From NCBI GenBank assembly GCA_022484805.1, contig JAKVKP010000003.1, forward strand, positions 124,001 through 188,000: a stretch of DNA of 64,000 bases, in the 5' to 3' direction. Below the pieces are notes generated by a model. That model was given only the letters and a program-made list of their open reading frames with translations. It did no database searches and was not told where the DNA came from. Numbering within the stretch: position 1 is the first letter of the stretch; every line of letters starts with the position of its first letter. Source of the DNA: Streptococcaceae bacterium (GTDB lineage: Bacteria; Bacillota; Bacilli; Lactobacillales; Streptococcaceae). This document shows positions 18,020-25,616 of the stretch, piece by piece. The position numbers were made by a program, and so were the translations under genes.

Positions 18020-19162
18020 CTACCTAATCTTTCGAGAGACACGCACTCTAGTCTCTTCGTCTATCCTAATAATTTTATCTATATCTAAATCTGTAACTTC
18101 TTGATGTGTTTCAACCGCTTCAGTAATTAACTGTTCAATTTCCAAAAATGTAATTTTACCTTGTAAAAAAGCAGAGACTGCAATTTCATTAGCCGCATTA
18201 TATACAGTTGGATAACTACCACCCTGCTCGCCAACCTGATAGGCTAGTGCCAACATTGGAAAACGTTGAAAATCCATTGCTTCAAAATGCAGCTGACCAA
18301 TTTCAGCCAGATCAAAGCTCTTTTTATTATAAATCTTTAAATGGTTTGGATAAGTCAGCGCATATTGAATTGGCTGGCGCATATCATTTGCACCTAATTC
18401 TGCAAAGCTTGCACCATCCTTCATCGTAATCATAGAATGGACAACACTTTCACGATGTAAAATTGTCTTGATTTGATTATAAGGTAAATCAAATAAAAAA
18501 TGTGCTTCAATTACTTCAAGCCCTTTATTAACCATCGTTGCTGAATCAATAGTGATTTTTTGCCCCATTGACCAATTTGGATGATTTAATGCATCCTCAA
18601 CTGTAACGCCTTCAAGCTCTGCTCTTGTACGATCACGAAAGCTACCACCACTTGCGGTTATTGTTACCGAAGCAACATCCTCACGTCGAACCCCCTGCAA
18701 GCATTGCAAAATAGCTGAATGCTCGCTATCAACCGTCAAAAGAGGCACTTTGTTTTGCTTAGCCAATGCAGTAATGAAATCCCCTGCCATCACCAGTGTC
18801 TCTTTATTAGCAATCGCAATTTGACGTTTTAATTCAATTGCGCGAATTGTTGCATGAAGACCAACCGAGCCCATCACAGCCGTTAAAATTAAATCGTAAT
18901 CCGTTGAGGCAAGCTCAACTAATCCTTCAAGCCCACTGAAAACGGTTATTTCTGGAAAATCATGCTTCAAATCTTGTGCAAATTGGGGATTACCAGCAGT
19001 AACAAATTTTGGCTTAAAGTCGCGAATAATTTCACGCGCACGTACAATATTTTGATTAAATGAAAAGCCGACTAGTGAGAACTGCTCTGAATGATTTTGA
19101 ATCACATCTAAAGTATTACCACCAACTGATCCAGTTGCCCCAAGTAAACAAATTTTTTTCAA
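18020..19162 (-). CDS. dxr: Dxr (IspC), 1-deoxy-D-xylulose 5-phosphate reductoisomerase
   Basis: NADPH-dependent enzyme of the MEP pathway converting DXP to MEP for isoprenoid synthesis. 380 residues. Seen: nucleotide loop LLGATGSVGGNTL at residues 6-18, ANKETLVMAGDF, metal-binding VDSEHSAILQCLQG, ITASGGSFRD and the substrate loop HPNWSMGQKITIDSATMVNKGLE. The start is TTG, 6 nt after AGGAG. It lies between cdsA and rseP, the order known from bacilli with the MEP pathway. Most lactic acid bacteria use the mevalonate route, so its presence is of taxonomic interest. Confidence 0.96.
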   Translation of the reverse strand: MKKICLLGATGSVGGNTLDVIQNHSEQFSLVGFSFNQNIVRAREIIRDFKPKFVTAGNPQFAQDLKHDFPEITVFSGLEGLVELASTDYDLILTAVMGSVGLHATIRAIELKRQIAIANKETLVMAGDFITALAKQNKVPLLTVDSEHSAILQCLQGVRREDVASVTITASGGSFRDRTRAELEGVTVEDALNHPNWSMGQKITIDSATMVNKGLEVIEAHFLFDLPYNQIKTILHRESVVHSMITMKDGASFAELGANDMRQPIQYALTYPNHLKIYNKKSFDLAEIGQLHFEAMDFQRFPMLALAYQVGEQGGSYPTVYNAANEIAVSAFLQGKITFLEIEQLITEAVETHQEVTDLDIDKIIRIDEETRVRVSRKIR

Positions 19163-19171
19163 GTTAAGCTC

Positions 19172-19963
19172 CTAAAAAATATTAAATAAATGCATAATTG
19201 GAAATACAAAGATTAAGCTATCAAAACGGTCCAAAATACCACCATGACCCGGTAAAATATTACCTGAATCTTTAACACCAAAATGACGCTTGATTGCACT
19301 TTCAACCAAATCACCAAATTGGGCAAAGGCACTAAATAAAACAGTTAAAATCAACATAATCCAAAGTGAGTATGGGAAAATGGCTGGTTTCAAGAACGCG
19401 AAAATCAAAGTGATGACAACCGCTGATAAAATACCACCAAGTGAGCCTTCAATTGTCTTATTTGGTGAAATGGCTGGATAAAGCTTATGACGACCAAATT
19501 TCATGCCAAACATATAAGCGCCAATATCTGTCGCCCAAACAATGCAAAGTACAAAAAGCAAAATTACAAAACTACTTTGACGTGCGGTCACTAAATTTTG
19601 AAATCCGACACCACAATATAGGCTGACGATTAGAGGAAATCCTGCCTCATCAATCGTATAAACATTCTTTGAAAATACGGCGCCACCCAGTAAAATGAAA
19701 GCAACTAAAGTAAATAAGAGCCATGATGCATCCGTTGGCATGAATGTCAAATAATGCTGCACTGGAAAAGCGAGTACAACAGCACCTATCAGTGACAAAA
19801 TACCTTCAAAAGATAATAAATCTAAATTTCTCATTTTAAATAGTTCATAAACAGCAATACCTGCTAGAATGGCTGCTAAAACTTGTAAAAGGATACCACC
19901 AAAATAAATTACTGGTAGAAAAACAGCCAAAGCAACCACTGCCGTAATAACTCGTGTTCTCAT
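19172..19963 (-). CDS. cdsA: CdsA, phosphatidate cytidylyltransferase
   Basis: Integral membrane enzyme making CDP-diacylglycerol from phosphatidate and CTP, the branch point of phospholipid synthesis. 263 residues, about eight hydrophobic segments. The C-terminal signature is present (SAFAQFGDLVESAIKRHFGVKDSGNILPGHGGILDRFDS), with the metal/CTP-binding Asp residues. Between uppS (26 nt) and dxr (9 nt). Confidence 0.95.
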   Translation of the reverse strand: MRTRVITAVVALAVFLPVIYFGGILLQVLAAILAGIAVYELFKMRNLDLLSFEGILSLIGAVVLAFPVQHYLTFMPTDASWLLFTLVAFILLGGAVFSKNVYTIDEAGFPLIVSLYCGVGFQNLVTARQSSFVILLFVLCIVWATDIGAYMFGMKFGRHKLYPAISPNKTIEGSLGGILSAVVITLIFAFLKPAIFPYSLWIMLILTVLFSAFAQFGDLVESAIKRHFGVKDSGNILPGHGGILDRFDSLIFVFPIMHLFNIF

Positions 19964-19989
19964 TTAATTACAATCCCCCTGTTAAATTT

Positions 19990-20748
19990 TTATTTATTTA
20001 AACCACCAAATCGACGATCCCTATTTTGAAAATCATTAATTGCCAAATCTAAAGATTTTTCATCAAAATCTGGCCAATACTCCTGCGTGAAATAAAATTC
20101 AGTGTAAGCTACTTGCCAGAGCAAGAAATTAGATAAACGATGCTCACCACTTGTCCGAATCAGAAAGTCTGGATCACGATACTCAATTGGTAATCGATTT
20201 GTCATCAAAGAGGTAGAAACCAATGCTTCATTAATATCACCAGGATTAATTTCTCCCAGTACGACACGCTCAGTAATATCCTGTACCGCCTTAACAATCT
20301 CTACACGACCACCATAATTTAGAGCGAAATTTAAAATTAATCCAGTATTAAAACGAGTTGCTTCTTCAGCCTTGAGCGCATACTCCTTTGTTTTTGCAGG
20401 CAAGCCATCCAAATCACCCATCATTTGTACCTTAACATTGTTTGCCTTTAACTCGGGTACAAAATTCTCATAAAAATCGATTGGCAATCGCATCAAAAAT
20501 TCAACTTCATTTTCAGGTCTTGACCAGTTTTCAGTCGAAAAGGCATAGACAGTCAAAACCTTGACGCCAATCTCATTGGCGCGTATTGTTACTTTTTTTA
20601 AGGCATCCATTCCAGCCTTATGACCAAATACTCTTGGTTTACGTTTATTTTTAGCCCAACGACCATTTCCATCCATCACAATCGCTATATGATTGGGGAT
20701 TTTCCCAGTTGGTTGTTGAGGCATCGTTTTCGTGAAAAAATTTAGCAC
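19990..20748 (-). CDS. uppS: UppS, undecaprenyl diphosphate synthase
   Basis: Cis-prenyltransferase making the C55 lipid carrier for peptidoglycan and other wall polymers. 252 residues. Seen: HIAIVMDGNGRWA with catalytic Asp26, GHKAG, VLTVYAFSTENWSRP and the C-terminal RTSGEHRLSNFLLWQ and E-FT-W-D motifs. The start is GTG with GGGAGGG 7 nt upstream. First gene of the block, presumably with a promoter in the 219-nt gap before it, where I see no clear -35/-10 pair. Confidence 0.96.
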   Translation of the reverse strand: MLNFFTKTMPQQPTGKIPNHIAIVMDGNGRWAKNKRKPRVFGHKAGMDALKKVTIRANEIGVKVLTVYAFSTENWSRPENEVEFLMRLPIDFYENFVPELKANNVKVQMMGDLDGLPAKTKEYALKAEEATRFNTGLILNFALNYGGRVEIVKAVQDITERVVLGEINPGDINEALVSTSLMTNRLPIEYRDPDFLIRTSGEHRLSNFLLWQVAYTEFYFTQEYWPDFDEKSLDLAINDFQNRDRRFGGLNK

Positions 20749-20910
20749 TTTTCAGCCCTCCCATGCCTTTAATCATATCATAAATTAAGAAAATTATTAG
20801 CTAGTTTTCACAAATTAAAGAAAAATCAAAAAATTAACTGCTTAGCTTTTCAACAGCTTGTTTTCACGTTGTTAGAATTTAGTTCAAATTAAAATTTATA
20901 ATTTATTAAT

Positions 20911-20936
20911 AAAAAAAGCCTCGATAATCGAGGCTT
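20911..20936 (-). terminator. Terminator of the LapA-domain gene
   Basis: Stem GCCTCGAT / ATCGAGGC extended by AA/TT, minimal loop, followed on the minus strand by TTTTTTT. Just after the 20968 stop codon. Confidence 0.85.
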
Positions 20937-20967
20937 AATAATAATTTGAATTACTGATAAGGAAATA

Positions 20968-21252
20968 TTACTTCTTTTTTAGTTGCTTTTGTAAATCTGA
21001 AATCTCTTTTTGTGTTTCAGACTGCATATCTGAAACAATTTTTTTGACATCATTTCTTTTAATTGACCAGCCGGTAAAGACTCCCAAGACATAGACACCT
21101 AAAATCAAAAAAAGTAATGGTAATTTTACTGAAAAGAAAATAATTGTTAAATCAACTGCGTTCATATTTTGAAAAGCAAAAATAACAATTAAGATTAAAA
21201 TAATCAATGCAATGACTCTTTTAGGTGTTGCAAGCTTTTTCAAAGTATCCAT
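20968..21252 (-). CDS. LapA-domain (DUF1049) small membrane protein
   Basis: 94-residue protein with two membrane helices (about residues 13-30 and 42-62) and a charged coiled-coil tail (KKIVSDMQSETQKEISDLQKQLKKK) facing the cytoplasm. The NAVDLTIIFF.VKLPLLFLILGVYVLGVFTGW stretch is typical of the LapA/DUF1049 family; in E. coli relatives take part in LPS assembly control, but the Gram-positive role is unknown. Single-gene unit: GGAGG upstream and a strong terminator downstream. Confidence 0.8.
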   Translation of the reverse strand: MDTLKKLATPKRVIALIILILIVIFAFQNMNAVDLTIIFFSVKLPLLFLILGVYVLGVFTGWSIKRNDVKKIVSDMQSETQKEISDLQKQLKKK

Positions 21253-21372
21253 TTCGAGACCTCCTCTAAATTAAATTCACAAGAATTATAACATTTAGTT
21301 TTTCTTAGATACATTATAATGCTTGAAAATATCGTTATAAAATAACGTTTTCCTTCCGGAATAGGTCTATTA

Positions 21373-21735
21373 TTAATAGCTATTATATTCGTAATTATTA
21401 ATTTGATCCAAATTATTAATTACAGCTGACATAAAAATAATTGAAATGACAATCGTCAATACAATCACCACAAGTTGAATGATGAACATGATTAAGCCTG
21501 CTCGATTCCATGTTTCTTGAACCTTTTTGAATGTTTCAAACTCATCATCTGTGTAGCCGCCATCGCGCCAAGCCCATTCGTTCCCTTTTGCACCACAGAC
21601 GAAAATCCAGACAATATTGAAAAATGGAATTAGACATAATAAAGGCAAATATGTTTTATTACCTATTCCCCAATAAATATTGAGTGCAAATGCACCCCAG
21701 TTCCATTTTTTTAACCCAGTTGGTACCTCGTTCAT
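21373..21735 (-). CDS. Small membrane protein of the KWNWGAF family
   Basis: 120 residues. Begins with a short cytoplasmic part then KKWNWGAFALNIYWGIGNKTYLPLLCLIPFFNIVWIFVCGAKGNEWAW, and ends with a further membrane helix (about residues 80-105) and a polar tail. The WNWGAF...WGIGN core recurs in the 29540-29878 protein, so this window holds two paralogues. Members are sometimes labelled 'ribonuclease G' in databases but show no nuclease motif; I treat the function as unknown. AAGGAG lies 7 nt before the ATG. Confidence 0.7.
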   Translation of the reverse strand: MNEVPTGLKKWNWGAFALNIYWGIGNKTYLPLLCLIPFFNIVWIFVCGAKGNEWAWRDGGYTDDEFETFKKVQETWNRAGLIMFIIQLVVIVLTIVISIIFMSAVINNLDQINNYEYNSY

Positions 21736-21837
21736 AACTACAGCTCCTTTTTAAAATATAAATAATAATAACTTGAAACAATATAAATATACACTATTCT
21801 TGCCTTTTTATAAACCAAAAAGAAGCGGCAACAGCTC

Positions 21838-21897
21838 TTTGCGAATTTTCCGCTTGGGCATTGACTAATCGCTGCCCCATTGCCGCCGATAAAAAAA
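21838..21897. other. G+C-richer inverted-repeat block of unknown role
   Basis: In the 261-nt gap between two small genes. GCGGCAACAGC at the left pairs with GCTG....TTGCCGC at the right (GCGGCAA/TTGCCGC and CAGC/GCTG), with richer G+C than its surroundings. It has no reading frame with a ribosome site. Could be a small structured RNA or the remnant of an element. Confidence 0.35.
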
Positions 21898-21932
21898 TGC
21901 TAAAATGGCTTGTTTTTCACTTTTTAGCCATT
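21887..21932 (-). terminator. Terminator of the DUF1307 lipoprotein gene
   Basis: Minus-strand stem AATGGCT / AGCCATT with a 15-nt loop followed by TTTTAGCATTTTTTT; about 65 nt after the lipoprotein stop codon. A degenerate match to the dispersed repeat (AATAATCCAGCTTT..) lies in between, near 21950. Confidence 0.55.
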
Positions 21933-21996
21933 AATGTGCGTCAATAATCCAGCTTTGATGAGCCACCGGAAAATTTTTGTCTCAACATCAAATAAT

Positions 21997-22458
21997 TTAT
22001 TCGGTCTTTTTGAACCCTTTATCTAAAAGTAAAGCCTCACTTTTTTTCAAGCTGACGCCATTCTTTTTAGCTGAACTATCCGTTATCATCCCTGGAACTT
22101 GGGAAACTTCATCTAAATCAACTTTCGAATAATCAATTTTAACATTTTCAATTGCAGCTGTGTCCGTATATTTAATTGTATCAGAATAGCCTTCTATACC
22201 TTGAGTTGCCTCTAAAGCTTCATCAAGTAAGACTTTGGCTTCCTCCTTTGTAGTTACCCCCAAAGAGGTATAAGGAATTTTATTAACTGAGGTTTGCTCA
22301 ATTACCTTATCACCCTTGGCTTTATAGGTTACAGTCATCTCCACACCGTTTTGAGACAGGCTGTACTCCGAAGTGGTCTCCTTAGTACCACAAGCTGTCA
22401 ATAGCAAAAAAAATAATCCCAAAACAAGACTTATCCCAAATAATCTTTTTCTTTTCAT
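21997..22458 (-). CDS. YehR-like (DUF1307) lipoprotein
   Basis: 153-residue exported lipoprotein: basic start, hydrophobic stretch and lipobox LLTAC with the lipid-modified Cys at residue 23. The mature part (VEMTVTYKAKGDKVIEQTSVNKIPY, AKVLLDEALEATQGIEGYSDTIKYTD) matches the DUF1307/YehR pattern. Function unknown; anchored to the outer membrane face. AAGGAGG lies just upstream of the ATG. A single gene. Confidence 0.82.
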   Translation of the reverse strand: MKRKRLFGISLVLGLFFLLLTACGTKETTSEYSLSQNGVEMTVTYKAKGDKVIEQTSVNKIPYTSLGVTTKEEAKVLLDEALEATQGIEGYSDTIKYTDTAAIENVKIDYSKVDLDEVSQVPGMITDSSAKKNGVSLKKSEALLLDKGFKKTE

Positions 22459-22653
22459 AAAATTGTCCTCCTTTTTATTAATAAAATAATTATATCAAAC
22501 AAATAAACGTTATAAATAACAAAGTGCCTCAATACACTCAATGATTAATGCAAAATAAAACCAAATCACAAAAAAGAGTGACGTCTAAAAAAGGATTAGC
22601 TTCTCTAGGAAGCATTCAACAGATGTGAACCAATACGCAATCTCTGAAAAAAT

Positions 22654-22711
22654 AAAAAAAGGCAGATATCGAACAGCTTTAAAAAGCTACCCTTTGTATC
22701 CACCTTTTTTT
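22654..22711 (-). terminator. Terminator of the CoA-binding protein gene
   Basis: Nested hairpin: outer A-run plus GATA pairs with TATC plus T-run, inner AGCTTT / AAAGCT. T-rich on the minus-strand 3' side. A degenerate copy of the dispersed repeat may lie just left of it (22594-22650). Confidence 0.55.
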
Positions 22712-22736
22712 AAAATTATTAAGTATAGAATAGCTT

Positions 22737-23183
22737 CTATCCCTTATCTTTAAGCTTTCTCAAGCCTGAATAAGCATATTCAACCTTGATGCAACGATTC
22801 ATCACAATGTCATTGCGGTGATTGGCCTTTAATATATCCGCTGCTTCATCACTTTCCAAATCTAATTGTGCCCAAAAAACATCTGCATCTGTTTCAACGA
22901 AATCTTTAGCAATTTCAGGTAAAAATTCACTTCGACGGAAGATATCGACAATATCAATATGCTCTGGAATATCTTTGAGATTGGCATATACTTGTTCGCC
23001 TAAAACAGTTTCTCCCGCTAAAACCGGGTTCACAGGGAAAATGCGATAACCATCCTTTTGCAAGCCTTCAGCGATTAAATAGCTCGTTCGATCTGGACGA
23101 TTGCTCAAACCAACCACTGCAATATTTTTAGCTTTTTTTAAATAGCCAAATATCGTTTCTTGACTTGGATTTTCAAAACTCAT
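22737..23183 (-). CDS. CoA-binding domain protein (YccU-like)
   Basis: 148-residue single-domain Rossmann protein of the succinyl-CoA-synthetase CoA-binding type: KNIAVVGLSNRPDRTSYLIAEGLQKDGYRIFPVNP, then DIVDIFRRSEFLPEIAKD and VWAQLDLE-like strands. It is a stand-alone nucleotide/CoA-binding protein; the cellular role is unknown. Start ATG at 23183, 8 nt after GAAGG; a GTG three codons earlier overlaps the ribosome site. It lies 285 nt downstream of upp, across the duplicated upp end. Confidence 0.85.
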   Translation of the reverse strand: MSFENPSQETIFGYLKKAKNIAVVGLSNRPDRTSYLIAEGLQKDGYRIFPVNPVLAGETVLGEQVYANLKDIPEHIDIVDIFRRSEFLPEIAKDFVETDADVFWAQLDLESDEAADILKANHRNDIVMNRCIKVEYAYSGLRKLKDKG

Positions 23184-23261
23184 TTCAAACACCTTCTTTT
23201 CACTAACTAATTAACTAATCACTGTTCATTGTTCACTGCTCACCGTTAATTGTTAACTAAC

Positions 23262-23501
23262 CTACTTCGTGCCAAACAATCTATCGCCTGCATCGCGTTG
23301 GAAGAAATTTCGCCTATTGACTTGCGTAGCAAGTCAGAGCGCTTCATTCTTCCGCCTTTTCCTACGAAAATGGTAGCCCTTGAGGCGCTCTTTCATTTTC
23401 GTAGGGCTCCTCGGAGATGCTTGTAATACTCGTTAATCTACTAGAATGTACTTTCAAATTAGATTTGACTACTTCGTACCAAACAATCTATCGCCTGCAT
23501 C
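23262..23501. repeat. Element-like block flanked by 33-bp direct repeats at the upp 3' end
   Basis: The last 33 bp of upp (23469-23501) recur with one mismatch at 23262-23294. Between them lie 174 bp packed with inverted repeats: GACTTGC/GCAAGTC (23319-23335), GGAAGAA/TTCTTCC (23300-23306, 23347-23353), AGAGCGC/GCGCTCT (23336-23342, 23385-23391) and a 12-bp pair CCTACGAAAATG/CATTTTCGTAGG (23361-23372, 23394-23405), the last two interleaved. CCTCGGAGATGC at 23409-23420 is an inverted copy of upp 23497-23508. No coding frame is seen. Confidence 0.6.
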
Positions 23502-24098
23502 TCCGAGGCCTGGCACAATATAGCCATGCTCATTCAAGCGTTCATCTAAGCTTGCAGTATAGATATCTACATCAGGGTGTGCCTTTTGTAGTGCCTTAAC
23601 CCCTTCTGGTGCTGAAACTAAACAGACAAACTTAATATTGCCTGCACCACGTTTTTTCAAGGAATCAATCGCTAAAATAGCAGAGCCACCTGTCGCCAAC
23701 ATTGGATCAACAACGAAAATTTGACGTTGGTCAATATCTTCAGGAAGCTTCACTAAATATTCAACAGGTTGTAAAGTTTCTTCATCACGATACATACCGA
23801 TATGACCAACCTTAGCAGCTGGAATTAAAGAAACAATGCCGTCAACCATCCCAATACCAGCACGTAAAATTGGTACAACCGCTAATTTTTTACCTGATAA
23901 AGTTTTTTGAACTGTTTTGGTAATTGGTGTTTCAATTTCAACATCCTCTAAAGGTAAATCACGACTGACTTCATAAGCCATTAACATCGCAATTTCATTG
24001 ACCACCTCACGAAAAACCTTAGTCCCTACATCTTTTTGACGAATGATTGTTAATTTATGCTGAATTAATGGATGCTCAATTACTTGAAATTTTCCCAT
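23469..24098 (-). CDS. upp: Upp, uracil phosphoribosyltransferase
   Basis: Pyrimidine salvage enzyme converting uracil and PRPP to UMP. 209 residues, the exact family length. Seen: [18 protein letters not shown]-like N-terminal part, [15 protein letters not shown] loop [12 protein letters not shown] and the uracil-binding C-terminus [17 protein letters not shown]. Start: ATG at 24098 with AAGGAG 7 nt upstream (a TTG two codons earlier is not needed). The last 33 bp of the gene are duplicated downstream, see the block at 23262-23501, so its 3' end was probably the target of an insertion or duplication that left the protein intact. Confidence 0.97.
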   Translation of the reverse strand: MGKFQVIEHPLIQHKLTIIRQKDVGTKVFREVVNEIAMLMAYEVSRDLPLEDVEIETPITKTVQKTLSGKKLAVVPILRAGIGMVDGIVSLIPAAKVGHIGMYRDEETLQPVEYLVKLPEDIDQRQIFVVDPMLATGGSAILAIDSLKKRGAGNIKFVCLVSAPEGVKALQKAHPDVDIYTASLDERLNEHGYIVPGLGDAGDRLFGTK

Positions 24099-24261
24099 TT
24101 GCAAGCTCCTTTTCTATTGTAAAAACATTACTCAGATAATATTAAAACATTGCCTACGCACTTTTTCAATGATAACGTTATAAAATTAAAAGTTTAAAGC
24201 CTTTTATTTATTAAAAAATTCAGTTAGAATGGATAATGACTATTATTCTAGGAGGTTTATA

Positions 24262-25524
24262 ATGCAATCATTTTTTGAAGAATTACAAGCACGTGGCTTA
24301 ATTTATCAAACCACTGATGACGAAGCACTAAAAGATAAGCTAGACAATGAGAAAATTAAGCTTTATATTGGTTTTGATCCGACTGCAGACAGCTTGCATA
24401 TCGGTTCGCTTGTCCCTATTTTAATGCTAAGACGTTTTCAATTAAATGGTCATACGCCCTACGCCTTAGTCGGTGGCGGTACTGGTATGATTGGCGATCC
24501 ATCATTCAAGGATACTGAACGTAGCTTAAATACGACTGAAACCGTTCAAAATTGGTCAAATGCAATTCGTGACCAATTAGCGCAATTTATCGATTTCAAT
24601 GCCAAAGAAAATCCAGCAACCATTGTTAATAACTATGATTGGCTAGGTTCACTTTCATTAATTGACTTCCTACGTGACACAGGCAAAAACTTCACAATCA
24701 ACTATATGATGAGTAAAGAGTCCGTTAAACGCAGAATTGAAACAGGTATTTCTTACACTGAATTTGCTTATCAATTATTACAAGGCTATGATTTCCAGAA
24801 GCTATTTGAAGATTACGGTATTGAGCTTCAGGTTGGTGGTAGCGATCAATGGGGCAATATCACAACAGGTACCGAGCTAATTCGCAAGGAAACTGGCAAA
24901 CAAGGTTTTGGTTTAACTTTGCCGCTAATTACAACTGCAGATGGAAAAAAATTCGGTAAATCAGAAGGTAACGCTATTTGGTTAGATGCGAAAAAGACAA
25001 CACCTTATGAATTTTACCAATTTTGGTTAAATACAACCGATGACGATGCCATTCGCTTCTTAAAATACTTCACTTTCCTTTCACTGGAAGAAATTGCAAA
25101 GATTGAAAGTGAATTTAACGAAAATCGTGGCTTGCGTTCCGCTCAAAAAATCTTGGCGCGCGAGGTAACAGCCCTTGTTCATGGTCAAGAAGCCTATGAA
25201 CAGGCAGTTCATATCTCAGAGATTCTTTTTGGTGGTGGCGATTTAAAAACCTTGAAAGTAAAAGATATCAAGGTTGGTTTAAAGGATGTTGCAACTTATA
25301 ATGTAACAGCAGAGACACCACTTAATCTTGTCGATTTTTTAGTTGAAGCAAAAATCTCGCCTTCTAAGCGTCAAGCACGTGAGGATATCACTAATGGCGC
25401 TATTTACATTAATGGCGAACGCCAACAGGTGTTAGATTACACGCTTTCTGATACTGATAAAATCGAAAATGAACTTACCGTCATCCGACGTGGTAAAAAG
25501 AAAAACTTTTTAGTTCAATACTAA
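24262..25524 (+). CDS. tyrS: TyrS, tyrosyl-tRNA synthetase
   Basis: Class I synthetase charging tRNA-Tyr, 420 residues. Seen: HIGH-like LHIGS near residue 48, tyrosine-binding [17 protein letters not shown]-like KFGKS near residue 233 and a C-terminal S4 RNA-binding domain ([31 protein letters not shown]). The ATG at 24262 has AGGAGG 6 nt upstream; the longer frame from 24229 lacks one. No T-box leader is seen in the short upstream gap. One of the few plus-strand genes; divergent from upp. Confidence 0.97.
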   Translation: MQSFFEELQARGLIYQTTDDEALKDKLDNEKIKLYIGFDPTADSLHIGSLVPILMLRRFQLNGHTPYALVGGGTGMIGDPSFKDTERSLNTTETVQNWSNAIRDQLAQFIDFNAKENPATIVNNYDWLGSLSLIDFLRDTGKNFTINYMMSKESVKRRIETGISYTEFAYQLLQGYDFQKLFEDYGIELQVGGSDQWGNITTGTELIRKETGKQGFGLTLPLITTADGKKFGKSEGNAIWLDAKKTTPYEFYQFWLNTTDDDAIRFLKYFTFLSLEEIAKIESEFNENRGLRSAQKILAREVTALVHGQEAYEQAVHISEILFGGGDLKTLKVKDIKVGLKDVATYNVTAETPLNLVDFLVEAKISPSKRQAREDITNGAIYINGERQQVLDYTLSDTDKIENELTVIRRGKKKNFLVQY

Positions 25525-25532
25525 GACCAATT

Positions 25533-25585
25533 AAAAAAGCACATGAAATTCGTTGAATTAAAACGTTAATTTCATGTGCTTTTAT
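25533..25585. terminator. 16-bp bidirectional terminator
   Basis: Perfect 16-bp stem (25535-25550 with 25568-25583), loop 17 nt, A-run before and T-run after. Ends tyrS (+) and the opposing surface-protein gene (-). Confidence 0.85.
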
Positions 25586-25616
25586 GCTTCTTAAGCGTTC
25601 AATGCTCTAGTAGCAA

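Noticed and set aside
24105-24261. T-box leader before tyrS
   Set aside because: The gap is too short and lacks the T-box GGTGG-type sequence and a competing terminator.
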